A DNA stretch of 64,000 nucleotides from Adineta ricciae (Eukaryota; Rotifera; Eurotatoria; Adinetida; Adinetidae): positions 78,544 through 142,543 of the forward strand of contig CAJNOJ010000259.1 of assembly GCA_905250025.1 (NCBI GenBank), read 5' to 3'. The notes beneath the pieces were generated by a model that was not told where the DNA came from, searched no databases, and saw only the letters and a program-made list of their open reading frames with translations. The position numbers were made by a program, and so were the translations under genes. Positions 12,041-22,054 of this stretch are shown here, piece by piece. Position 1 is the first letter of the stretch, and every line of letters begins with the position of its first letter.

Positions 12041-13475
12041 GTGTTGAGGGTAGATGTCGGTAGGGAATGCGTAACGGGGTCAAAAGAGCGCCGTAGAAGA
12101 TGGGTTCAAAGGCGCTCGAAACTCTCGTTGAATATATGACGTTGGTCGTTAAAGACGGTTCTCTATGTGACGCAGATAAGATCAGATAAAATAACTTGCT
12201 CGCCTGTATGATTCTTTATACGTTACCGCTTCACTGATTGCTACAGGAATTATGCGAAAGTGTACAACTGATTTCCTTGTAGCAGTCCGGCGAAAAAAAA
12301 ACGGTGCTGATGGATTATAAATCTGGATCCATTTTTATAAATTGTTTTTTCTCTGTTTCCTCTTCACTCGCGTAGATAGTTTTTCAAATATTTATATGAA
12401 AATGTCGCCTAGGAATTTTTTGTGGCAAGCGCGAAATTTCTGATAAAAAAGCTATCCATGTATGAAGTGCGCGGAAACATAGAAAATGATGAATCTTAGC
12501 TGTAGAAGTCACATTTTAGTTACGTTTTTTGTTACTGCAAATTCTGAAAAGAACTACACTCCTTGTATATTTCGTGGTCATTTTAAAGTCAAGACCATAA
12601 GTAATCTGCCTAAAACTGATGACCTAGTGCAATTATTTCTATTTTAAAATTATGGCGGTGTACCGAAATTTTAACAAAGAAATAAGCGATCTTTGACTTT
12701 TTCTACAGTATTCTAACGCTCCGATTTGAAGAACGTCAATGGTCAGTACCGAAGATGAAGGAAATGTTTGTTCTTTCGAACGAATTTTTCCTGTTGGTTA
12801 ATTTCTACACTTTTCTGTGGCAGTGGCGTTCTTTTCCAGTTCACAATAAATACTAGTCAAGGAGGCCCCAAGACGCTGTCTGATCAGAAAAGAATGCATA
12901 CTTAGTTTTTTTCCCTCTACTGGAAGAAGGGTATACACAGAATTTCAGTTAAAGTTCGTTCGTTTGTCCGTTCACGTACTTTACACTAATAGAATAACAA
13001 TCTATACTGTTTACCAAGAAAACTTGACCGAAGGGTAATCGAGATCGAGGATCGCGAATCCGAGGTCAGTTTTTTTCATCCATCGAGCTTCTCTCTTCTC
13101 ACAGCAGATATTTTTCTGCTTTTTTTCTAAATCCTTTGTGGAAAGTAATGGGCTGAACGCTATTGCGATATATGATAGGAGAGAAAATAATAGTTTAGAA
13201 GTTTACAGAAAAAGATTCAGTACATGTTGTATTATAATATTTATAATTCAAGAAATGGAGAAAGTGGTATGTGCGCAGTACCGCTTCCGCGTCGGTAGCA
13301 ATGACTGCGGCACGTGAGGTAGGCATGGAACGGCTAGCCGTGAGTGGCTGACCGGAGGGAGGCCGACGAACGACTAGGCGTTCGTCTGTGAAACTTTTGG
13401 GTCATCAAATGAATATGAGCGAAAGTCTGAAGTTAATCATCGAATAACTGCACCATCGAGATAAAATAGATTTTA

Positions 13476-13560
13476 TTTATTCGGTTGGGCAAAAAATTCT
13501 GCAATAATTTCACCCTCATCCTCATATTAAAGTATTGCAAAACCTTTTGCCCAATCTAGC
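13476..13560. mobile_element. 85-base miniature inverted-repeat element
   Basis: The left arm TTGGGCAAAAAATTCTGCAATA and the reverse complement of the right arm (TTGGGCAAAAGGTTTTGCAATA) pair over about 22 bases around a 30-base centre. The GGGCAAAA...TTGCAATA form resembles mariner-type ends, so a deletion derivative is plausible. Confidence 0.5.
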
Positions 13561-14116
13561 ATTTCTTTTAAAAGGTAGAGGGTCAGCGGCTACTATGTCT
13601 CGTTACTTGTTGATATATTAGTAAAAACTGCTAACGTAATCTCTACGGGATGAATATATGTAACAAGACAAACTGCTGAAGCTAATAGCAAAAGAACGTT
13701 TAAAGTCTATCGATATGAAACATTGCAAACATTTTTACCTTTTTGTAACTTAATTTGAAAGAAGTTTGTCACCTCTGTGACTAAGATTTTGAAGATGTCT
13801 GTCACGTGAATGGAGTGGGAGGATCCAATTTTTTACGTTTATATTTCAACACTCATTTTAGTTCACGTTTCACAGAATATCAATATGTACACGAACTCTT
13901 TGGATGTGGTACTAGTTTAATGTTTTTCTGCATTAAGAATTTATCGTAAGTTTTAAGGTGATTTTAAAATTCATCGCTCATAAATCATTTTGATATTTCA
14001 TCTATCCCTTGTTGACATGAAGAAATACTAAAGTTGGTACATTTCTTTATAAGAGTATTATCTTCATTTTTTATTAGAACTTCGCGAATGAATGAAAAAC
14101 TAACGTTAGTGACTGT

Positions 14117-15328
14117 ATGCATCATTATAGATTTGGAACAATGATGATTACTGACGCAGACAGAGAAATTGTCAAATCTACTGTACCACTTTTGCGGGAA
14201 AATGCAAAAGAGATTGCATCAACATTTTACCGAGATCTATTTAAAGCTCATCCAGCATTATTGAATACATTCAATCAAACAAACATGAAGATCGGTGCTC
14301 AACCCTTAGCATTGGCAAATGCAATTTATTTAGCTGCAGAAAATATCGACCACTTAGATGTACTTATGCCATGGATATATACCATCGGTTATAAACATCG
14401 GGCTATGATGGTCAAGCCAATTCACTATAAAGTTGTTGGCCATTTTTTGCTCAATGCGATTGCTAAAACTTTGGATGACAAAGCCACACCTGAAGTTTTA
14501 AATGCCTGGTCAATTGCCTATAGTACTATTGCTTCAGTATTTATTGATGTAGAGAAGGAATTATATGCTGATCTCGGCGATGACGGACAAAAGAGTTTTA
14601 TTCCATTGAAAATTGTTAAAAAAGAACTGATCGCCGATGAAACAATTACTGCCTTAGCCTTGGAACGGTGCGATGGTAGAGCAATATGCCCTTACCTTGC
14701 TGGGCAATATTTAACTCTGCGTGTTCAAAAAGAGGGCCATTTTCACAATCGACATTATAGTCTCACACATCCATTCAATGGTAAAACATACAATGTGGCC
14801 ATTAAACAAGAAAAAGATGAGCAGCCACTAGGTGTCGTTTCTAATGAGATAGCTGAGAATTTTTTTGAAGGTGACACAATATTGGCTTCACTTCCAGCGG
14901 GTAATTTTGTTTTAGTTAATGACGCAAATCATTATCTATTCATTGCTGGAGGTATCGGTATTACCGCACTTCTTGCAATGATTAAGGACCTGAAAAATAA
15001 AGGCAAATTAGATTTAGTCACTCTTATTTATTACGTGTCGAAAAAAGGTCAAGGTGCTTCCATCGAAGAAATACAATCTCTTCTCGACAAAGATCAATAC
15101 ATTCCACTGGATAAGAGCAATCCTCTGACAAAAGATCTTCTTCAAAGCAAACTGACTTCAGGTACTCAAGTCTATATGTGCGGTTCCCCATCATTTCTGA
15201 ACACCGCCAGAACATATCTGTCAGAATGTAACCATCCAGAATCTCAAGTACATTTTGAAACATTCCAACCAAGATTATCTCTTCTAAAAAACGCAGCTAA
15301 CAATAAGTCGAAGACTCGAGTATTATGA
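14117..15328 (+). CDS. Flavohemoglobin (nitric oxide dioxygenase)
   Basis: An intronless 403-codon ORF with the full flavohemoglobin architecture. A globin domain (about residues 10-150) has B10 Tyr in STFYRD and the proximal His in GYKH (residue 94). An FAD domain has RHYSLTH (about 155-260). An NAD domain has AGGIGIT and CGSP and ends with a VHFETF-type C-terminus. The enzyme oxidises NO to nitrate using O2 and NAD(P)H. By alignment from memory, the usual distal E7 Gln position seems to be Met (residue 57), which should be checked. Met9 or Met10 (14141, 14144) fit the family's N-terminus better than Met1. The family is mostly bacterial and fungal, and the absence of introns beside intron-rich neighbours suggests horizontal acquisition. 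AATAAA-like signals follow the stop. Confidence 0.93.
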   Translation: MHHYRFGTMMITDADREIVKSTVPLLRENAKEIASTFYRDLFKAHPALLNTFNQTNMKIGAQPLALANAIYLAAENIDHLDVLMPWIYTIGYKHRAMMVKPIHYKVVGHFLLNAIAKTLDDKATPEVLNAWSIAYSTIASVFIDVEKELYADLGDDGQKSFIPLKIVKKELIADETITALALERCDGRAICPYLAGQYLTLRVQKEGHFHNRHYSLTHPFNGKTYNVAIKQEKDEQPLGVVSNEIAENFFEGDTILASLPAGNFVLVNDANHYLFIAGGIGITALLAMIKDLKNKGKLDLVTLIYYVSKKGQGASIEEIQSLLDKDQYIPLDKSNPLTKDLLQSKLTSGTQVYMCGSPSFLNTARTYLSECNHPESQVHFETFQPRLSLLKNAANNKSKTRVL

Positions 15329-17165
15329 ACTGACTATGTCAACACTTATTCAGAAAAGAAACTCCTTATTGGTACGTTTGAAATCATTATTAGTTAAACT
15401 CCGATAATTTTATTTTATTTCTTTTTATTAACCCGTTCAATTTTATTTATACTACACTAACAACAACTCAATAAAACTTCATGACTAATAAATTTTTTAA
15501 AAATCTTTGCTGCGTAATTTTATTTGTATGTAGGAAGAAAATCGATTCCTCGAAGAAATTTTTATATTTGTTCTATAGTCACTATAAAAATACGAAAGTA
15601 GAATAATAAACCAAGAGGGAAAGAGCGGAATCCTGAATCCAAAAGAAATCCTAGAGAATCTCGGAATCCCACGAACTCCTGAGGAATTCTTTGGAATGTG
15701 TCGAAATAAAAAAAATCATTAGACTCATTGGAATGAGAGCTAGGACGGGTACAAGTATAGCAAGTAAAAGTATTTTACTCGAAAAAGTACAAAAATTACA
15801 AGTACATGTACTTGTGTTCTAGTTCTGATTGGAATCCAAACTGACCGACATCCGTTCTTTCCCTCTTGGGCTCAGCCCAAAGAACCATCACTATATTTCA
15901 AAGGACTTAGGTGGCCTTTTAAGCCATTTAAGGCCTTAGATGAGTTACTTATTCGCGGTAAACATGCTGAGATTCACGAAATTTAACATATGACTTTTCC
16001 TACTTAGTTTGTTTATGAAAAACTGTTTCGAAACTTCCACTTAAACTATGAGACGAGTTACACATTCGGTTCATTGTTATTGATATATTTTGTTATCAAG
16101 AGTATTAAAATGTTAAAGAATCGTCTGTTTGTTTTCAGAATTCATTGTTAAGAAACACCAAGAAGTTTAGGTATTCCAACGCATGATGCTGTTCATGGTA
16201 AAGAAGAGAATAGAATTGTTGATATAATACATTTTAGAACAAAATAAGAACATAAGGTGACATTTCAAATAGATTGTCACCAACAATAACAAAATTCCAC
16301 AAGGTGCTTTTCGAACAGTTAAAGAAAGAAATACTGATCTTTATGGTTGTCGAATTTAATCTCTGTTAGAAAATATCATGCTCATAATAATCCACTTTTC
16401 TTTTCTCTGACAAGGATAATTCAAAAGCACATGTAGTAATGTTGAAATACTCTATATCTCATAAACTTGTTTTGAATAAATTCTTGTCTATTTTGCTTAC
16501 CTGAATCAGTATTTCTATAATGTTTATCTTTGAAAACACATCAGTTAAAGGATTTTCTTAGATTTATATCAAATGAAAAGTGGGAAATTATTTTCTCTAT
16601 TTACTCTTCTTATAATTTTTGTACTAATTACAAGAAATCAAAAGTCATATCTAACAGTTTAGTAAGAATAATAAGTGATGTACTGAAAGAAAATCGAAAA
16701 TAAAATGATAGAAAAATTAGGTTTTATGAGTGTTCATATTAGATTTCTGTTACATTAACTAACGAATTGGAAGGAAAGACAAAATTGTATAATATGTGAC
16801 GCGATGAAAAAGCTGTGTACGAGGAAATATTTAATCACGTTTATGACATCATGACGATTAGAGAATAAAACGATTGATTGATTCATGTAAACAAATCTAT
16901 GTTGTAAAAACACCCAGAACTACATTAAATATAAATACGTCAGATGTACTAGGAACGCTCGTCGAGGCAGAATCGCTTGGCCCTTGACTGGATGGCTAAT
17001 AGTGAACGTTTTCTATTGTTGAAATCATTATTAATAATTGGAATTCTACTACTATATACTTGTCATAGTTCTTTTTAACTTCTAATCTTTAAAATTATCT
17101 CGTAACTATTTTAGAAAAAAGTATTTCTAATTCAAATTATAGTTGTGAAAATTTGTTCCACGACT
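15329..17165. other. Intergenic DNA with repeat traces
   Basis: GGAATCC-type repetition occurs at 15610-15700. A GTAC/AAGTA-rich tract at 15745-15825 resembles the 19.6 kb array. A frame at 16157-16235 (ETPRSLGIPTHDAVHG...) looks protein-like but is broken by stops and remains unassigned. Confidence 0.35.
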
Positions 17166-17896
17166 TCTGCAATCAACTGCATAACATAAATTTATTTTAT
17201 ATTCAATGAAAAGAAAGAAAAATGACTAGAATAAATCAATATCAGTGTAAATATGCATAACAAAATTAGAAAAGCAAAATAATCTCGATTTTAAAGAATT
17301 GTAAAATGTAGAAATTCCATAATTCAATCGAAGATAATGAAATTTATGGAAAATTCAAATTATCTATAGTACAAACTGATAAACGAAGTAACAGTTATCT
17401 TATTATACATATGATTCATTGAAACCATTCCGGAAAACGTGATCGTGTATTCAAAAACAGCTGATCCAGTCTTTCCATTTCGGTAATTTGAGATTTCGAT
17501 GGTTTCATCAGTAAAACTTTATAATCAAATGGTCGTAGAATAGNTCTGTAATCAACTGCATAACATAAATTTATTTTATATTTAATGAAAAGAAAGAAAA
17601 GTGGCCAGAATAAATCAATATAAAGCAAAATAATCTCGATTTTAAAGAATTGTAAAATATAGAAATTCCATAATTCAATCAAAGATAATGAAATTTACGG
17701 AAAATTCAAATTATCTATAGTACAAACTGATAAACGAAGTAACAGTTATCTAATTATACATATGATTCATCGAAACCATTCCGAAAAACGTGATCGTGTA
17801 TTCAAAAACAGGTGATCCAGTCTTTCCATTTCAGTAACTTGAGATTTAGATGGTTTCATCAGCAAAGCTTTATAATCAAATGGTCGTAGAATAGCT
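17166..17896. repeat. Two near-identical copies meeting at an N
   Basis: 17166-17543 and 17545-17896 are copies of the same stretch, each ending in the helicase C-terminus and GGTCGTAGAATAG. They meet at the single unknown base 17544. This looks like an unmerged contig overlap or two alleles placed in series. Confidence 0.7.
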
Positions 17897-19045
17897 AAAT
17901 CGGCCAAACGTTTTACATGAGATAGTGGTACGTAGACTGCTACAATATCATCAGTCTCATTTGGTAATTTTTGAATCAATAACCATTTTGCTCAATGTTT
18001 GACCTTGACTTTTATGCGTTGTAATACAATAAGCAGGTACAAGTGGTAACGCACATCGTTTAATCGGTAAAATTGTCTTTTGATTTGATTTGGCTTTCTT
18101 ATCTTTTGGAATAAGGTCACCGACGTCAACCCGAAATGTTTGTTCTATAAATGGAATTGGTATAAGTTTTGGTTCAAGATCTTGAAGTGTGCATTCAATC
18201 TTTGATTTAACAATCTCAATTAATGCATATATCGGTCGACGAATGTATTGTGTATTATTCGGGAACATTTCCGATAAATTTCCTGTCGTCACCGAATCTT
18301 CATGATATACTAATTGTCGAAATATTGCATTAATACCATTGATAAGGCCTAATTCAGTAGCAATATTTTGCGTTAAAATGACAGGCATACCTGGTACAAA
18401 GGGTAATAGGCCAGGTAAATGCTCTGTCTTGCTATCAGATAATTCTAATAGTTTTTTACGCAATATTGGGTCTTCGATTGCTTTGCCTTTACATGCATCT
18501 TGAGCAACACTTATCGTCGATGGGTGACCCATTTGTGTTGCATTATGAATGGCAGCCTTGTTATTTATTTGAGTGCGAACTTCGTTTCGGAACACGAGAA
18601 TAGGAGCCCGAAAAAGATTAAACTAGTTCTTTCTTTATAAAAAAAAGAGTCGATTTACTTTGTTCCATGGCGAATGATGTAGAGATTCTATTGTTGGTTG
18701 TCCAACAACTCGTGTCTGCAATAGTTCGTAATCATCATAATTGCATTGTCCACGACGAAGCCGATCGAGTAATTGAAGATATCGTAAATCTTCTGTTCGC
18801 ATCTGTTGTGTAAGCTTTACCCCACAATTCATTTGAAGAATTAAAGAACGTAAAACACGTTGTTGAATTTCTTTTTCATATGGTATTTTTTCTTGTTTCT
18901 TTTTTGATGATGAGGATAATGAAAAATCAGTATGCAATGGTGAATCAAAGACTGGCCGATATTGTAAATAATCACCAAAGAAGATGACGTTCACACCACC
19001 AAATGGAACTTGGGGATCGATTTTTTTCATAGAAGTTATCTTTAT
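17767..19045 (-). pseudogene. PIF1/Helitron-type helicase fragment
   Basis: Minus-strand frames 19030-18635, 18595-17957 and 17979-17767 read as one damaged helicase. GGVNVIFFGDYLQYRPV is the PIF1/Helitron helicase GDxxQxxPV motif. LTQNIATELGLING and CITTHKSQGQTL are later helicase motifs. The Walker A region and everything N-terminal are missing. A block of foreign bases interrupts the frame at about 18600-18645, and a one-base shift occurs near 17965-17975. Such fragments commonly derive from Helitron Rep/Hel proteins or cellular PIF1 expansions. Without the Rep domain I cannot tell which. Confidence 0.75.
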
Positions 19046-19249
19046 AAACCGATTTTATAATCTAACTAATGAAAGGTTTTACTTCTTTCTTGATTCACAT
19101 TTTCTTAAGAGCATGATGAAGCGATATCTGCGTTTTCTATCGAACGGAAAATAAGATTTCACTATATCATATGAATAACTTTGATAGTGAATATTCTTTC
19201 AAAAATCAAAAAGATTACGTTGCTTGCGTTTGTAACGATAATGATATCA

Positions 19250-19435
19250 TTCATCTCTATATCATACTATCTCCGGGCCATCTCTCTTTCCTCTTCTCTA
19301 TATAAGCGCGTGTCTTATTGTGAAAGAGACACATTCTGGTCATGTAGAATAGTCAATAAACATCGATACCGTGAGAAGCGGTCAGCTACTCAACCAGTTT
19401 GTCGCTACAGCGTTCATTCATGTTAGCCTATGCAT
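19250..19435 (+). promoter_or_regulatory. TATA-bearing LTR-like segment
   Basis: CTCTATATAAGCG is followed about 45 bases later by AGTCAATAAACATC, the spacing of a TATA box and a poly(A) signal in an LTR. The same segment is at 32290-32480. The 5' boundary and target-site duplication were not found, so this is only suggestive. Confidence 0.25.
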
Positions 19436-19595
19436 ATCGCAAACATAATCTATGGAGATATAATTGAAAATCAATAATGGAGCGTTTGGAAACATTTTTT
19501 TCAAAAAGAACCATCCGTTTTAAGTACATTTGGACTTAGTACCGGTACTCAGTCAAAACACACTCTAGTATACAAACTTATTACATCTGAACTTA

Positions 19596-20396
19596 GGTAA
19601 AAAGTACTGTAGTACTTGTACTAAATATGGCTGTAGTTAAGTGGAATGTACTGAAGCATAAGTATAAAGTACACGAGGTAAGTATAAAGTAAAAGTACTT
19701 ATACTCTAGTGCGTGTACTGCGTACTAACGATTTTTAGGTAAAAAGTACGAAAATACTTATACTCTAGTGTGAAGAATGATATTTCCGTAGACGGAAATG
19801 ATCGCTATATGAAGACCTCTCCTTTATTAGATGAAAAACGTTACATATATATATATATGTGAAAACGGTTGTCAGGGAAAAAAGAGGATTGGGAGAGATC
19901 CAAGTGATGTCATACATAAGTGTGAGAGAACGAATATATACGTATGACGTCATGAACATATGATATGAGAGAATGGACAAATCCATGTATATATGTGACG
20001 TCATGTGAGTGAACAAACATATGCTATCAGCTGTTTTACTGGCATCCTAACACTAGTGCGTGTACTGCGTACTAACGATTTTTAGGTAAAAAGTACGAAA
20101 GTACTTGTACTAAATATGGCTGTAGTTAAGTAGAATGTACTGAAGCATAAGTATAAAGTACACGAGGAAAGTGTAAAGTAAAAGTACTTATACTCTAATG
20201 CGTGTACTGCGTACTAACGATTTTTAGGTAAAAAGTACTGTAGTACTCGTACTAAATATGGCTGTAGTTAAGTGAAATGTACTGAAGCATAAGTATAAAG
20301 TACACGAGGTAAGTATAAAGTAAAAGTACTTATACTCTAGCGCGTGTACTGCGTACTAACGATTTTTAGGTAAAAAGTACGAAAGTACCAATTATT
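19596..20396. repeat. 142-base tandem array rich in GTAC/AGTACT
   Basis: Units start at GGTAAAAAGTAC at 19596, 20085 and 20227, with a further unit head at 20369 and a short unit at 19738. Spacing is 142 bases (19596-19738, 20085-20227, 20227-20369). Each unit contains ATGGCTGTAGTTAAG, GAATGTACTGAAGC and CTCTAGTGCGTGTACTGCG. The short unit is interrupted by the LTR at 19771-20052. The homologous place at 32605-32770 has only one unit. Confidence 0.85.
19771..20052 (-). mobile_element. Solo LTR with target-site duplication
   Basis: Read on the minus strand, the insert starts TGTTAGGATGCC and ends ATTCTTCA, the TG...CA form of LTRs. CTAGTG flanks it on both sides (19765-19770 and 20053-20058). 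Removing insert plus one CTAGTG restores the array sequence CTCTAGTGCGTGTACTGCG seen in the neighbouring units. The minus strand has a TATATATA run and AATAAAGG near the 3' end. Two perfect CRE sites TGACGTCA (19945-19952, 19996-20003) and a variant TGATGTCA lie in roughly 45-base direct repeats. No internal retroelement region is present. The copy at 32.6 kb lacks it. Confidence 0.8.
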
Positions 20397-20526
20397 TTAC
20401 GCAGTAATTGATCTCTGATGAAAATAAATAAAATTAATCCTGCTTATATTTATTCGTTTCAAATATTTATTTCACGTACAGCATAAATATAAGGAAAAAA
20501 AATCATTTTACCAAGCCGTTTTTCAA

Positions 20527-22054
20527 CTATTGTGTTGTTACTTGTATTTTATAAGGAAATGTGTTGCCATTTTCTTCAAGATCAAGGAATACCATATTGG
20601 ATGGGGTTGCAATAACAACTAAATAAATAGCTTTCTCATCTCCTTGCAAATTCATAGTATTAGGACCTGTAAATAAAAAGAAAACAAAGTAGTTGGACGT
20701 ATTAATGATGCATGAATAAGAAAATTCTCTGGTAAAGAAAAATCAAAATATCTCGCTTTGATTTAATGTATTATTGTTCGACTCACTGAATTAACTTGAT
20801 TAAGACGAGTCGTTTTTTTAATGGATCAAGTTAATTATGACGAAAGATGCTAAGCTTACCGTTGTTCCACATGGAAGAATATCGAGATGATCTATTCGAT
20901 GTTACAGTAACAATACTGACTCGCCAGTCTGCACCTGGTACCGTACTCGTTCCTTGGAAGTTAACAGTAATAGAAGTTTTACCCCGATATACACCCAGAG
21001 GAACAATATTGTGACCTGCTTGCTGTGGAGCTCTATTATTAGGAACAACCATCCAACCATCGCTTCCACTTTGTAATGTCGTGTAAACGTCGCTCGAATG
21101 TCCCGGAACTTTTAGAAAGCTATCCAAATGTTCTAAATAATATTTTTTTGCTTTGAAATCCATTGTTACCAATCTTCTACTCAATCCGCCTAGTATGTCT
21201 TTGATAGAAACACCAGTTACTTCGGATATAGTTGCAAAAAACGTTGGTCTCTCTTGTTTGTAGGTGATTATGTTTACTAGTGCTTGATGGCCAAGTCCTG
21301 CGATGTTGTCTGGGTTTTCGCTTATGTAACTGAAAATCAGCCATATGTCGTACCAGTTCTTACCACTCGGAAAATGTGATTGCGGGTTTAATAAAAAGGC
21401 TGGAAAAAAGTCAGAGGCGGGACCATAGACTGTTTCGCCGTATTTATAGTAATCACTATACAAATATTCATTACGCAGGTAATTTGCTACTGATTCACCC
21501 CAAACAAAAGGAACAATACCACGATTATGGAAAACAACTGCATGCGCAAGTTCATGAGGAACTACCCAACTTGGCGGATCTACACGCATAGCACCTGGCA
21601 TCATCACCTGATAAGCACATCCATCGCCGTCTGTGAAAACATATGCCCAACCGTCATTAACCTTATCGAGCCCAGTAAGTGCAATGTAGACATTCGATTT
21701 ATAGGGACCGGATAGGGACGGATTCCTGGTATCTCCGATATCTCCAAGTCCTATTACGTCGATGTAAAACGAACGGATGGTTTCAAGGTTTTTTAAGTTG
21801 CCTTGAACAAACGCGGAATTTACAGTTCCAGTTGTATCACCATTTCCCCAAATAATTTGAAAATGTTCAGATGTTGCACGATTTACTGAAGGATCATCCA
21901 AAGCATAGAATGGATCTCTCACTTTATAGGTCTCTGCTCTTTCCAAATTTTCACCTTCTGATGTGTTAACACGTGGAAATAAAGAACTTGCTGACACCCA
22001 ACTTGTTACATTCAATAACAACACAGTCAATAAATAACTTTTCAATTTCTTCAT
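20527..22054 (-). CDS. Secreted HExxH metalloprotease-like protein, copy 1
   Basis: Two exons: 22054-20860 and 20666-20527, joined by a 193-base GT-AG intron in phase 1, giving 444 residues. The start is the ATG at 22054, the first in frame. It opens a signal peptide (MKKLKSYLLTVLLLNVTSWV). HELAH at about residues 166-170, with Glu of VWGES about 17 residues later, fits a gluzincin zinc site. The N-terminal SEHFQIIWGNGD and the C-terminal beta-rich exon (EKAIYLVVIATP) recall secreted proteins of the DUF6055 type. That comparison is from memory. Substrate is unknown. A diverged copy with the same exon structure is at 32920-34447. The gene is probably secreted and possibly of bacterial or fungal ancestry with a later-gained intron. 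Confidence 0.8.

Larger units (their letters stand above)
8646..14116. other. Gene-poor, repeat-rich interval
   Basis: No coding region was supported across 5.5 kb. It contains the inverted-repeat elements listed separately (near 8838-10400, 11018-11588, 11655-11800, 13476-13560) and a dispersed repeat at about 11886-12040. A minus-strand frame at 10536-10736 looks like a secretory leader but lacks an ATG. Confidence 0.4.

Noticed and set aside
19181-19426. A plus-strand ORF of 81 codons near the TATA-like segment
   Set aside because: The matching region at 32196-32480 keeps only the last residues and is frameshifted before them, so it is not a conserved protein.
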